Assembly: GCF_005116475.1 (NCBI RefSeq)
Contig: NZ_SWBO01000002.1
Location: 17,257 to 81,256 of the forward strand
DNA from: Pedobacter cryotolerans
GTDB lineage: Bacteria > Bacteroidota > Bacteroidia > Sphingobacteriales > Sphingobacteriaceae
Reading direction: 5' to 3'
DNA length: 64,000 nt
A program made the translations under genes and the position numbers. Below are positions 45,368-54,367 of the stretch, in pieces. Below the pieces are notes generated by a model that did no database searches, was not told the DNA's origin, and saw only the letters and a list, made by a program, of their open reading frames with translations. Position 1 is the first letter of the stretch; each line of letters begins with the position of its first letter.

Positions 45368-45389
45368 ATTAATTAATTATTAAGAAATA

Positions 45390-45977
45390 TTAGTTTGGCA
45401 TTAAAACCGCATCAACAACATGGGTTACACCATTGCTAGAAACAACATCAGCGATAGTAACTTTTGCATTGTTAATCATAACTACACCATCTTTAATAGA
45501 AACTTTTAATTTACCACCTTGTACAGTAGTTAATTCTTGTCCATCAGTTAAATCAGCAGCTTTAACAGCTCCAGCAACTACATGGTAAGTTAAAATTTTA
45601 GTTAAATCAGCTTTCATTTCTGGTTTCATTAAACCATCTAAAGTAGCTTTTGGAATTGCTGCAAATGCCGCGTTTGTTGGAGCAAATACTGTAAAAGGAC
45701 CTGTTCCGCTTAAAGTTTCTACTAAACCAGCTTGTTTAACAGCTGCAACTAAAGTAGTGTGATCGTTAGATCCCAATGCGTTTTCAACAATGTTTTTTGA
45801 AGGAACCATCATAGCACCGCCAACTTCAACACCTGTTTCTGTCATTGAGGTATCTGCCATCATGGTATCTACTGCTGTAGTATCGCCCATTGATGAATCA
45901 GAAGTGTTTGAATTACAAGCACTAGTCATTGCTAAAATTGCAACACCCATTGCCAAGCTTAAGAATTGTTTTTTCAT
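45390..45977 (-). CDS. Fasciclin (FAS1)-domain lipoprotein
   Basis: About 195 residues from the ATG at 45977 (MKKQFLSLAMGVAILAMTSA, then C). The open frame reaches 46004 but the shorter start gives a clean lipoprotein signal with Cys21. A linker rich in Asp, Thr and Met follows, then one FAS1 domain with the H1 motif GTGPFTVFAPTNAAFAAIPK and the H2/YH motif LTKILTYHVVAGAV, ending DVVSSNGVTHVVDAVLMP. FAS1 proteins are cell-surface or periplasmic adhesion modules; the role here is unknown. Confidence 0.93.
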   Translation of the reverse strand: MKKQFLSLAMGVAILAMTSACNSNTSDSSMGDTTAVDTMMADTSMTETGVEVGGAMMVPSKNIVENALGSNDHTTLVAAVKQAGLVETLSGTGPFTVFAPTNAAFAAIPKATLDGLMKPEMKADLTKILTYHVVAGAVKAADLTDGQELTTVQGGKLKVSIKDGVVMINNAKVTIADVVSSNGVTHVVDAVLMPN

Positions 45978-46070
45978 TTTATTTGATTTTAAGTTTTGTT
46001 TCAACTACATACGAAATAAAATGATGCTTGGTTTTGCAATAAAAAATAAAGTTTGATGACGATAAGTTGT

Positions 46071-46871
46071 TTATTTAATTACCAAAGAATCTACCGTAAA
46101 ACTTGAAGCACTAAAAAAACCTAATGCCCCATTATTAAAATTAGATTCTGGATTGGCTGGAGTTGTTGGCGGACCGCCGTTGCCTGTTATCTGAGTAATA
46201 GAGAAAAGATATTTGTACACCTTTTCATCAATTGTTAGTAGCTGAATTTTAACTTTATCGCCAGTTACCAACTCTGGCTCATCAATAAAAATATTATTTT
46301 TAACTTCTCTTCCATCAGTAAAACGATCAGAATCTACATAATAACGATCATTTTTGAAGTTATTAATGAAAACTCTATTATAGTAATAATTAGCAACACC
46401 AGCTGGGTCATTAAAATTAACTTGTACCACTTTGCGTGTTTCGCCAAAGGCAGATAATTCTATTTGACTAAGTGATTTAATAGGAACAGGCGTTGGCATT
46501 GTTGAAATTGCCACATAGGTTTGTCCGCCAGCCGTAACTGTAATGGTATATTTTTTACCAGGAATACCTTTGTATCTAGTTGATACATAATTACCAGGTG
46601 TTACTTCTGAATAGGTTATAGTTGGTCCATTTTCTTCTTTAATTGTTACTGTTGCTCCACTTACCGGCACTTTTGTATTATTGGCTTCAAAATTTGTTGT
46701 ACTAGAAAGCGATACAATTTGTCTAACATCTAAATCTGTTAAAATTGCTTCAACCACTATTTTTGGAGCTGCATTATCTAGTTTTAGATCTATTACTTTT
46801 TCACATGATGAGAAAATAATCACTAAACCAGCAAATATTATGAATGATAGATGTTGTTTAAAATTTTTCAT
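46071..46871 (-). CDS. DUF4249 lipoprotein paired with a TonB receptor
   Basis: 266 residues. The lipoprotein signal is MKNFKQHLSFIIFAGLVIIF followed by SSC. It then has the typical DUF4249 start CEKVIDLKLDNAAPKIVVEA and beta-rich sequence (VPVSGATVTIKEENGPTITY). DUF4249 proteins almost always follow a TonB-dependent receptor with a carboxypeptidase-like N-domain, as here, where only 2 bases separate the genes. It is probably a surface partner of the receptor, analogous to SusD. The substrate is not known. The length is on the short side for the family. Confidence 0.88.
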   Translation of the reverse strand: MKNFKQHLSFIIFAGLVIIFSSCEKVIDLKLDNAAPKIVVEAILTDLDVRQIVSLSSTTNFEANNTKVPVSGATVTIKEENGPTITYSEVTPGNYVSTRYKGIPGKKYTITVTAGGQTYVAISTMPTPVPIKSLSQIELSAFGETRKVVQVNFNDPAGVANYYYNRVFINNFKNDRYYVDSDRFTDGREVKNNIFIDEPELVTGDKVKIQLLTIDEKVYKYLFSITQITGNGGPPTTPANPESNFNNGALGFFSASSFTVDSLVIK

Positions 46872-46873
46872 GT

Positions 46874-49213
46874 TTAAAATTTAAAATTCCAGGTAACTGA
46901 TGGAATAATGCCGAATAAAGAAGTTTGAACTGCTTGAGTTTGCGTAGTATTATCTGGATTATCCTGAAAATTAATAGCAAAAGGATTTTTTCTATTGTAT
47001 AAATTATAGATACCGAAATTCCAGCTAGATTTAAATTTCTTGTTTGGTTTGCCCTCTAAAGTTGCAGAAACATCTAAACGATGAAAATCGGGTGTTCTAT
47101 TGGCATTGCGTTCGCCATAAAAGAAAACTGTTTGTCCGTCTAATACATATTTACCTATCGGGAAAGTAACGGCGTTGCCACTGCTGTAAACAAAAGTTGA
47201 TGAGAATATCCAACGCTTGCCAGGTTTATAAATCCCAACAACCGAAACATCGTGTGGTCTATCCTGACGGGCATTAAACCAATTTCCATCGCTTATTAAG
47301 TCAAATTGTCTTTCGGTTTTTGATAATGTATAACCTACCCAACCGTTAAACTTGCCGTACTTCTTTTTAAAAAACAATTCCAGTCCGTACGCTCTTCCCT
47401 TACCATAAATTAAATCAGCCTCAACGTTTTGGTTACCTCGCAAATCAGTACCATTTCTATATTCAATTTGATTTTGCATGGGTTTGTAGTAAACCTCAGC
47501 AGAAAACTCGTAATCGTTATCTTTAAAATTATTGAAATAACCTAACGAGAATTGATCTGCCAACTCTGGTTTGGTATTTAAACTATTCATAATATACAAA
47601 TCTGTTGGCGATGTTGCCGTAGAGTTTGACATGAGGTGCAAATTCTGTACATTTCTGGTATACGATGTTTTGATCGATTTGGTGTCATCAAGCTGGAAAC
47701 TTGCAGAAAATCGAGGTTCTAAATTAACATAGCTTTTCACAATTTCGCCAGGTTTATAAAATGTTGAACTTGTTTCTATTCCATCAACATCAAATGTTTT
47801 AAAATTACCACCACCTAAAAGTGAGAAAGAAGAAATCCTTAACCCGTAAACCAATTTAATTTTATCGCTCAAGTTGTACTGATCAGAAATATAAGCTGCC
47901 AATTCTATACCTTTTCTGTTCTCAATTTTTATTTCATTTACGCTTGATGTGCTTGGCGATGAAATTTCTCCAGGAGCAATGGTATGGTGAATGGCATCAA
48001 AACCAAACTTCAACTCGTGTTTATTATTTAGCGAAAAGTTGAAATCTTGTTTCAGGTTAAAATCACTGATGCTTGAATTTACTTTAAACTCGCTGCCACT
48101 TAATAAATTTTCGATTGTATAATCGTACTTGCTTACAATTAATGAAGTATTTGAAAATAATCTATTGCTAAACAAATGATTCCAACGTAATGTACCTGTT
48201 GCGTTACCCCAGTTAAAACCAAAAGTATTACTTAATCCGAGTTTATCTCTACCAAAATATCCCGATAGGTAAACCGTGTTTTTATCATCAAGTTGATAGT
48301 TCGCTTTAGCATTTAAATCATAAAAATAAAGCGTGTTTTCTCTTAATGAGGTATCTGGAGCAAAAGCCAAAAATGCATCTGCGTAAGTCCTTCTTCCGCT
48401 AATCATAAAAGAACTTTTATCCTTAACAAAAGGTCCTTCTACTTTTAACCTCGATGAAATTAAGCCAATACCACCTTCAAAAGTGGTTTCTTTTCTATTT
48501 CCATCGTTCATTCTTACATCTAAAACTGATGATAATCTACCACCATATTGAGCAGGCATACCACCTTTGTAAACGGTAACATCTTTAATGGCATCAGAAT
48601 TAAAGGTAGAGAAAAAGCCAAGTAAGTGTGAAGCATTATAAACAGGCGCTTCATCTAATAATATCAAATTTTGGTCGGTTGCACCACCCCTCACATAAAA
48701 ACCACTATTGCCTTCTCCAGCAGATTTAATACCTGGCAAAAGCTGTAAGGTTTTTAAAATATCTTTCTCACCAAACAGAACAGGGATATTCTGTATGTCT
48801 TTCACATTCAGTTTTTCTACACCCATTTGCGGCTTTACCAAATTTTCGTTTCTACGAATATTCGTAATTACAACTTCACTTAGGTTATTAGATTCTTCGA
48901 TGCTGAAATCTTGTTTGGTATTGGCTGTAATATTTAATTCCTTAATTTGAGTAACATAACCAACATACGAAATCTCAAATTTATATTGGCCAGCCGGTAA
49001 ATTTATACTGTAAAATCCGTAATTATTGGTGGATGTGCCAAGTTGAGAGACGCCAGAAATTTTTACACTTGCACCAATTAATGTTTCTCCAGTTGATGCA
49101 TTTTTAACAATACCATTAACCGTATAGTTTTTTTGAGCAAATAATACGGTTGCGCTAGAGCAATAAATTAAAATTAAAACTATAAAAACCTTAAAAGCGA
49201 AAATTCTCTTCAA
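46874..49213 (-). CDS. TonB-dependent receptor with carboxypeptidase-regulatory-like domain
   Basis: 779 residues. After the signal peptide (VFIVLILIYCSSATVLFAQ) comes a carboxypeptidase-regulatory-like domain (YTVNGIVKNASTGETLIGAS, about 29-115), then a plug (GEKDILKTLQLLPGIKSAGE, GFYVRGGATDQNLILLDEAP) and a barrel ending PSVTWNFKF. It is shorter than SusC and of the FecA/CirA-like class that goes with DUF4249 lipoproteins. It probably imports a peptide, siderophore or other ligand; nothing in the neighbourhood decides this. Transcribed before the DUF4249 gene. Confidence 0.94.
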   Translation of the reverse strand: MKRIFAFKVFIVLILIYCSSATVLFAQKNYTVNGIVKNASTGETLIGASVKISGVSQLGTSTNNYGFYSINLPAGQYKFEISYVGYVTQIKELNITANTKQDFSIEESNNLSEVVITNIRRNENLVKPQMGVEKLNVKDIQNIPVLFGEKDILKTLQLLPGIKSAGEGNSGFYVRGGATDQNLILLDEAPVYNASHLLGFFSTFNSDAIKDVTVYKGGMPAQYGGRLSSVLDVRMNDGNRKETTFEGGIGLISSRLKVEGPFVKDKSSFMISGRRTYADAFLAFAPDTSLRENTLYFYDLNAKANYQLDDKNTVYLSGYFGRDKLGLSNTFGFNWGNATGTLRWNHLFSNRLFSNTSLIVSKYDYTIENLLSGSEFKVNSSISDFNLKQDFNFSLNNKHELKFGFDAIHHTIAPGEISSPSTSSVNEIKIENRKGIELAAYISDQYNLSDKIKLVYGLRISSFSLLGGGNFKTFDVDGIETSSTFYKPGEIVKSYVNLEPRFSASFQLDDTKSIKTSYTRNVQNLHLMSNSTATSPTDLYIMNSLNTKPELADQFSLGYFNNFKDNDYEFSAEVYYKPMQNQIEYRNGTDLRGNQNVEADLIYGKGRAYGLELFFKKKYGKFNGWVGYTLSKTERQFDLISDGNWFNARQDRPHDVSVVGIYKPGKRWIFSSTFVYSSGNAVTFPIGKYVLDGQTVFFYGERNANRTPDFHRLDVSATLEGKPNKKFKSSWNFGIYNLYNRKNPFAINFQDNPDNTTQTQAVQTSLFGIIPSVTWNFKF

Positions 49214-49392
49214 AATATATATAATAAGTGATGTGTCGTCAAAATTAAGTTAACTGTGCTAAAGTTTTGTAAAGTTTTTAATTAGAATAATTGATAGAAT
49301 GTAAAATTTATTGAAGTTGATTTATAGTTAAATAATAGATGTTGGGCAATTAATTTTTAAACATCAATTGTATTGTTGATATTTAAAACATC

Positions 49393-49878
49393 ATGAAAGT
49401 TTCAGAAAGAACCTTAAAATGGGCGATGAATGCCTATCCACCATTATTATTTCAGCGCATTTGGGTAAAAAAATTTCATAAAGATTTTTTGGGAGTTGAT
49501 GTTAAAATAAGCAACAGTTTTTTAAATAGAAATTACAATGGCTCTATTTTTGGCGGAACAATTTATGCAGCAACAGATCCATTTTACGCCATACTTTTTG
49601 ATCAGTTAATGCAACGCAGGGGTTTTAAAGTTAGGGTTTGGCTTAAAAGTGCAGCTATTAATTATTTAAAACCTGGTTTAACCAATTTGTTTTTTACCAT
49701 TAAAATAACTGATGAAATGATTGCAGAAGCAGAAAATTCGTTAAAAGAAACAGGAAAGTTTGTAAAAGCATACCCAATGGAATTGTTTAATACAAAAGGC
49801 GAATTATGTGCTACGGTGATGAATGAAGTGTATTTGAGAAACAAGTTTCCGGGCGAAAACCAAACTGCTGCCATTTAA
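49393..49878 (+). CDS. DUF4442 hot-dog-fold protein (thioesterase-like)
   Basis: 161 residues beginning MKVSERTLKWAMNAYPPLLF, with the DUF4442 core segments NRNYNGSIFGGTIYAATDPF, LMQRRGFKVRVWLKSAAINY and the strand ELCATVMNEVYLRNK. This fold is related to acyl-CoA thioesterases such as PaaI; a thioester substrate is likely, but the active site is not established for this family. The following AlbA_2 gene starts 11 bases later on the same strand, suggesting a two-gene transcript. Confidence 0.88.
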   Translation: MKVSERTLKWAMNAYPPLLFQRIWVKKFHKDFLGVDVKISNSFLNRNYNGSIFGGTIYAATDPFYAILFDQLMQRRGFKVRVWLKSAAINYLKPGLTNLFFTIKITDEMIAEAENSLKETGKFVKAYPMELFNTKGELCATVMNEVYLRNKFPGENQTAAI

Positions 49879-49889
49879 AATGCTAACGT

Positions 49890-50522
49890 ATGAATATCAA
49901 AAGATTAATTCTGGAAGGCGAAAACGTTAGCTTAGATTTTAAAAAAACAATTAGCAGCAGCCAAAAAATTGCCAAAACGCTGGTCGCATTTGCAAATAAC
50001 CGAGGCGGAAAACTTTTAATTGGCATAGCTGATGATGGAAGCATTAAAGGCGTAAAAGATGAAGATGAAGAAAAATACATGATTACAAAAGCCGCTCATG
50101 TTTTTTGTAAACCTGCATTAGAACCAAAATTTGATGAAATTTATGTTGACGATAAGTTAGTACTGGTAGCCGAAATTGAAAAAAGCAACCTAAAACCGCA
50201 TTACGCCATGGATGAAAATAAAAAGTGGTGGGTTTATTTTAGAGTGAAAGACAAAAGTGTTTTGGCAAGTAAAATCATTATCGATGTTTTAAAAGAACGT
50301 AATAGCGAAATAGGCCAGCTCATCAACTATTCAGATCATGAAAAGAAATTGCTAACCTATTTACAAGAGCATGGCAGGATCACACTAAAAGAATATAGCA
50401 AATTGACTAGAAGTGCCTATAAAAAAGCGCAAAAAATTATCGTGAGTTTAATTTTAACTGGTGTTTTACAGCCACATACCTCAGAAAAGGAAGAATATTT
50501 TACTGCAGTTGATTTAAAATAA
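49890..50522 (+). CDS. AlbA_2 (Schlafen-type) domain protein
   Basis: 210 residues. Residues about 10-125 form an AlbA_2/Schlafen ATPase-like domain: LILEGENVSLDFKKTISSSQ, then KTLVAFANNRGGKLLIGIAD and GSIKGVKDEDE. The C-terminal 60 residues look like a small winged helix (LLTYLQEHGRITLKEYSKLT, then RSAYKKAQKIIVSLILTGVL). It is thus probably a DNA-binding regulator that uses or senses a nucleotide. It follows the DUF4442 gene. No partner is apparent. Confidence 0.88.
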   Translation: MNIKRLILEGENVSLDFKKTISSSQKIAKTLVAFANNRGGKLLIGIADDGSIKGVKDEDEEKYMITKAAHVFCKPALEPKFDEIYVDDKLVLVAEIEKSNLKPHYAMDENKKWWVYFRVKDKSVLASKIIIDVLKERNSEIGQLINYSDHEKKLLTYLQEHGRITLKEYSKLTRSAYKKAQKIIVSLILTGVLQPHTSEKEEYFTAVDLK

Positions 50523-50683
50523 TTTGCGTTTTTATCTCTTTCCAACCTATCGGCTGGTGAGACACCATTAGTGTTCGGAAGTTTAAAAATTAAACACATA
50601 GGCACATAGTTAATATAGGAAAAAATGCGCTAGCCTATGTTTTCATTGTCTATTTATGGTTAGAAAATTAAACGGAGGGTTCA

Positions 50684-50842
50684 ATTATCCCAACGGGATA
50701 ATATCTGTATAGCAATTGCAAGGCATACATTCGACCCCAGCTGGGGTCGCACACCATAATTGCACATTAGCTATAGACATAAGACCTCTCTGAGGTCTAA
50801 AAATAACTTCTACTCTCCTCGGCTGGTGTCCTCACCAGCCGA
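50684..50842. repeat. Cluster of four consecutive perfect hairpins
   Basis: In order: ATTATCCC-AAC-GGGATAAT type (50684-50702), CGACCCCAGCTGGGGTCG (50732-50749), AGACCTC-TCT-GAGGTCT (50782-50798) and TCGGCTGGTG-TCCT-CACCAGCCGA (50819-50842). Between the first and third, CTGTATAGC...GCAA and TTGCA...GCTATAGAC form an outer inverted repeat. A half copy of the fourth hairpin (CGGCTGGTGAGACACC) stands at 50551. The stretch 50523-50882 holds no gene. Confidence 0.75.
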
Positions 50843-50882
50843 AAATCAATTTTATTTATTAGAAGCGCAAGGCAACTGCTTT

Positions 50883-51155
50883 CTATCTTCTTTGCTCCTG
50901 CTTTCCGCTTTTATTTCCAATTTTTTTAACAAAAATTGTAAATATAGCTGCAATCAGAGCTATAATTAAAGCTTGTGCAGGTAAACCGTAAATAATTGCA
51001 TAACAACGTGTAAAATAAACCTGACATAAGCGAAAATCCTTTTCGTCACACTGAGCGCAGTCGAAGTGAAGAAAAGATTGTAGCATTGGCAGGACTAACA
51101 TTAATAATAATGCCATTTTGCTTTTCAAAATAAAACTTGATAATTTAGTTAGCAC
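50883..51155 (-). CDS. Small hypothetical membrane protein containing a repeat fragment
   Basis: A 90-residue open frame. Residues about 14-30 (MALLLMLVLPMLQSFLH) and about 58-80 (YGLPAQALIIALIAAIFTIF) are hydrophobic, and the end is basic (VKKIGNKSGKQEQRR). In between, HFDCAQCDEKDFR is the translation of a dispersed repeat fragment at about 51046-51078 (CACTGAGCGCAGTCGAAGTG). Either a small membrane-protein gene has taken up a repeat, or the frame is fortuitous. I do not recognise a family; coding status is uncertain. Confidence 0.35.
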   Translation of the reverse strand: MLTKLSSFILKSKMALLLMLVLPMLQSFLHFDCAQCDEKDFRLCQVYFTRCYAIIYGLPAQALIIALIAAIFTIFVKKIGNKSGKQEQRR

Positions 51156-51231
51156 TAACTATCCTAAAACCATATCAAATTTTAAAGAATAAATAAAAGA
51201 TTACGAATAAAAACATCAATTTTGTAATTGT

Positions 51232-52605
51232 ATGTTACAAACGCTTTTTGCCAAATATAAACCTTACTATAAAGAAAACTTAATTCTTGCTTTGCCTATT
51301 GTTGGCTCGCAAATTGGGCACATGGCGGTACACATGGCCGATAGCATTATTGTTGGTCAATTTGCTGGTACCGTACAATTGGCAGCCGTTTCTTTGGTAA
51401 ATAGTTTGTTTATGTTGGTGCTGGTTTTAGGATTGGGTATTTCTTATGGCTTAACGCCATTAATTGCCCAAGCCAATGGCAGAAAAGACAATAACGAATG
51501 CGGTAGACTGCTCTCTAATAGTTTAATTATCAATGTGATAACTGGCATATTTTTATATTGTTTTATACATTTTGGCACACTTGCAGTAATTAATAATATT
51601 GGGCAATCGCCAGATGTGGTATTTCATGCAAAACCATATTTAGCCTATCTTTCGTTATCTATTGTACCATTAATGATATTTCAAACCTTTAAGCAATTTG
51701 CTGAAGGTTTGGGTTTTACATTACAAGCCATGTTGATTTCGATTTTTGGTAATGTGATTAATATTGTAATCGGTATCATTTTAGTAAGAGGTATGTTCGG
51801 TTTTGAAGCAATGGGTGTTTCTGGAGTTGGTATAAGTACACTAATAGACAGAACTTTAATGGCTGTTGTAATGGCATTGTATGTGCTTAAATCTAAAAAC
51901 TTCAAAATATTTTTAAAAGAGTTTAAAATTTATGCGCTAGATAAAGTAAGAAGTTTAGCCATTATAAGAATTGGTGCTCCTGTTGCCATGCAGTACATTT
52001 TTGAAATTAGCGCCTTTAGCGGTGCAGCTATAATTATTGGTACTATTGGAACGGCTGAGCAAGCTGCACATCAAATTGCCATAAATTTAGCCGCGTTTAC
52101 TTACATGATTGCGAGTGGTATCGCATCATCGGCAACCATTAAAACAGGTAATTATTTAGGACAACGAAACTTTACCGACTTGAGGAGATCTGCAATTGCT
52201 AGTTATCACATAGTTATTGGCTTTATGTTATGTACTGCCTTACTTTTTGTTTTAGCAAATACAATTCTCCCTTATATTTATACCAAAGACACAGCAGTAG
52301 TTGCTATTGCCGCTCAGTTGCTAATTATTGCTGGCTTTTTTCAATTGTTTGATGGAACCCAAGTAATTGGTTTAGGTGTTTTACGTGGCATTGGCGATGT
52401 AAACGTTCCTACAATTATCACCTTTTTGTCTTATTGGATCATCGGTATCCCGGTAGGATATATTTTGGGCTTTCATTTTAACTTAGGTGAAAAAGGAATT
52501 TGGTACGGATTAACTTTTGGCTTATTAACAGCCTCAATTTTACTCTTTTTTAGGTTTCAATTTAAAACAAGATTACTTATACAACAAAAAATTAAGATAG
52601 ATTGA
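51232..52605 (+). CDS. MATE-family efflux transporter
   Basis: 457 residues with 12 helices in two similar halves. The first half starts NLILALPIVGSQIGHMAVHM and continues ADSIIVGQFAGTVQLAAVSL; the second has IIRIGAPVAMQYIFEISAFS and GTIGTAEQAAHQIAINLAAF, then GIASSATIKTGNYLGQRNFT. This is the NorM-like branch, which exports cationic drugs or metabolites in exchange for sodium or protons. The stop overlaps the start of the cytochrome peroxidase gene (TTGA), so the two are co-transcribed, an unusual pairing. Confidence 0.94.
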   Translation: MLQTLFAKYKPYYKENLILALPIVGSQIGHMAVHMADSIIVGQFAGTVQLAAVSLVNSLFMLVLVLGLGISYGLTPLIAQANGRKDNNECGRLLSNSLIINVITGIFLYCFIHFGTLAVINNIGQSPDVVFHAKPYLAYLSLSIVPLMIFQTFKQFAEGLGFTLQAMLISIFGNVINIVIGIILVRGMFGFEAMGVSGVGISTLIDRTLMAVVMALYVLKSKNFKIFLKEFKIYALDKVRSLAIIRIGAPVAMQYIFEISAFSGAAIIIGTIGTAEQAAHQIAINLAAFTYMIASGIASSATIKTGNYLGQRNFTDLRRSAIASYHIVIGFMLCTALLFVLANTILPYIYTKDTAVVAIAAQLLIIAGFFQLFDGTQVIGLGVLRGIGDVNVPTIITFLSYWIIGIPVGYILGFHFNLGEKGIWYGLTFGLLTASILLFFRFQFKTRLLIQQKIKID

Positions 52606-53738
52606 AAAAGCTATTTATCATTTTTGCATTGGTAATTAGTTTTTTACTGGTGTTATCTTTTAGATCGGTAGAGTTTATTGGAAATAGAGAAACGGTAGAT
52701 TCATTACGCAAAAAATATGCTCAACCCATTAGCAAATGGCCAAAACCAACCATTGATAAAGGAGTTAACTACTTAGAGTTTGGGCTACTTTCAGAAATTT
52801 CAATATACTTAAGTGTAGATAGCAACAGAAACAGAGTTGAATTAGGCAAAATCTTATTTTTTGATCCACGGCTTTCAGCTTCAAATGAAATTTCTTGTGC
52901 AAACTGCCATAAGCCAGAACTACATTTTACAGATGGTTTGGATGTTTCTTTAGGGCACAAAAAAGCTAAAAATACACGCAACTCTCCTAGTTTAGAAAAT
53001 GTTGCTTTTTACACCAGTTTATTTTGGGATGGAAGAGCAAAAACCTTAGAAGAACAAGCAAATGGGCCACTTTCATCAGAAATTGAAATGCACCAAGACA
53101 TGAAAGTATTGCCTAAAAAGTTGCGTAAAATAAAAGGCTACCGCAAATTATTTAAAGCTGCTTTTGGTGATGAAGTAATTGACAATGATCGAGTGGTTAA
53201 AAGCATTGCTGATTTTCAAAGAACCTTAATTAGCGGCACATCTAACTTCGATAAATTTTTAGCAGGGGAAGATAAAGCATTAACCGACCAGCAAATTGTA
53301 GGTTTAAATTTATTTAGAACAAAAGCGAGGTGCATGAACTGTCACTTCGGCCCATTATTTACCGATCAGGATTTTCATAACCTAGGATTGTCAAATTTTA
53401 GTGAAAAAAATCAGGATTTAGGCAGGTATTTAGCTACCAAAAAACCAGAAGATGTAGGTAAATTTAAAACTCCCAGCTTAAGAAATGTAATGAAAACCGG
53501 TCCATGGTTTCATAACGGCTCTATTAATAGCATGGAAAATTTAATGGGTTTGTACAACATGGGAATGCCTTTTCCGGCATTTACATTGGCTCAATTAGAT
53601 GATCCGCTGTTGCCTAAGCACGATAAATTACTTAGAGGAATTAGATTAAGCAGTAGCGAAATTAATGCAGTTATCGCATTTCTCCATTCTCTTTCTTCTC
53701 CAACTTCAAAAATTGATATACCCCAACTACCACAATAA
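52602..53738 (+). CDS. Dihaem cytochrome c peroxidase (MauG/CcpA family)
   Basis: 378 residues. It has an N-terminal signal or anchor (KKLFIIFALVISFLLVLSF). Haem-binding sites are CANCH at 99-103 and CMNCH at 244-248. Family segments are GKILFFDPRLSASNEISCAN, NSPSLENVAFYTSLFWDGRA and FKTPSLRNVMKTGPWFHNGS. It reduces hydrogen peroxide in the periplasm or is a related MauG-type enzyme. The start is a TTG overlapping the MATE stop by 4 bases; no ATG lies nearby that would keep the signal peptide. Confidence 0.93.
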   Translation: MKKLFIIFALVISFLLVLSFRSVEFIGNRETVDSLRKKYAQPISKWPKPTIDKGVNYLEFGLLSEISIYLSVDSNRNRVELGKILFFDPRLSASNEISCANCHKPELHFTDGLDVSLGHKKAKNTRNSPSLENVAFYTSLFWDGRAKTLEEQANGPLSSEIEMHQDMKVLPKKLRKIKGYRKLFKAAFGDEVIDNDRVVKSIADFQRTLISGTSNFDKFLAGEDKALTDQQIVGLNLFRTKARCMNCHFGPLFTDQDFHNLGLSNFSEKNQDLGRYLATKKPEDVGKFKTPSLRNVMKTGPWFHNGSINSMENLMGLYNMGMPFPAFTLAQLDDPLLPKHDKLLRGIRLSSSEINAVIAFLHSLSSPTSKIDIPQLPQ

Positions 53739-53777
53739 TTTTATTATATTTGCAAAATAAATATTCATCCCATTTAA

Positions 53778-54143
53778 ATGAAAAAACGCATTCTGGTAAT
53801 TGAACATAACCAAGATATTCTTGAGCTTATTTCTTTGGTATTAGATGAAGCAGGTTACGAAGTCATATCCTCAAAAAATGACCAAGATATACTAGAGCAA
53901 GCCATTAGCTTACAACCAGATGCGATATTGTTAGATATTTTAAAGGTAACTGATGAAGGCACTGAGCTTTGCAGACAATTTAAAGATGTTAAAGAAACTT
54001 GCCACATTCCGGTAATTGTTTTATCCACTCATCCGCAAATACACAAAGTTAAAGATGTTTGTGCTGATGAGATTGTTGAAAAGCCATTTGATATTGATTC
54101 ATTATTAGAAACTTTAGAAGATCAGCTTAATTTATCAAATTAG
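53778..54143 (+). CDS. Stand-alone response regulator receiver domain
   Basis: 121 residues, receiver domain only: the phosphoacceptor lies in DAILLDILKV (Asp57 region), the switch Ser/Thr in VIVLSTHPQ, and the conserved Lys in EKPFDIDSL. The N-terminal acidic pocket, usually two Asp after strand 1, reads IEHNQD, with only Glu in the normal place. Phosphorylation may therefore be weak or differently tuned. No kinase gene is adjacent. CheY-like single-domain proteins act through protein partners. The end overlaps the convergent small gene by 4 bases. Confidence 0.9.
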   Translation: MKKRILVIEHNQDILELISLVLDEAGYEVISSKNDQDILEQAISLQPDAILLDILKVTDEGTELCRQFKDVKETCHIPVIVLSTHPQIHKVKDVCADEIVEKPFDIDSLLETLEDQLNLSN

Positions 54144-54301
54144 ATCTTCAGGTTTTGATCGTTTTTATCAGGTGTAAGTTCTTTTTGATTTAATTCTTTT
54201 TCTAAATCTTTTCGGTCTTTTTTGTTTCTCTTAATAACAAACACGATGAATAGCGCTATTGCTATTACCAAAATCGAAATTGTAACTACATTAAATTCCA
54301 T
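54140..54301 (-). CDS. 53-residue single-pass membrane protein
   Basis: The frame reads MEFNVVTISILVIAIALFIV, then FVIKRNKKDRKDLEKELNQK and a short acidic/polar tail ending NLKI. One N-terminal membrane helix is followed by a positively charged then charged-coiled cytoplasmic tail, a layout common among small conserved Bacteroidota membrane proteins. It lies convergent to the response regulator and upstream of dinB on the same strand, 67 bases after the dinB start in transcription order reversed. No function is known. Confidence 0.7.
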   Translation of the reverse strand: MEFNVVTISILVIAIALFIVFVIKRNKKDRKDLEKELNQKELTPDKNDQNLKI

Positions 54302-54367
54302 AAAGTTTGCTTTTTTACTTAAAACGTAAATGTAACCAATTAGTTTGGCTTTAAAATTAACTGTATA

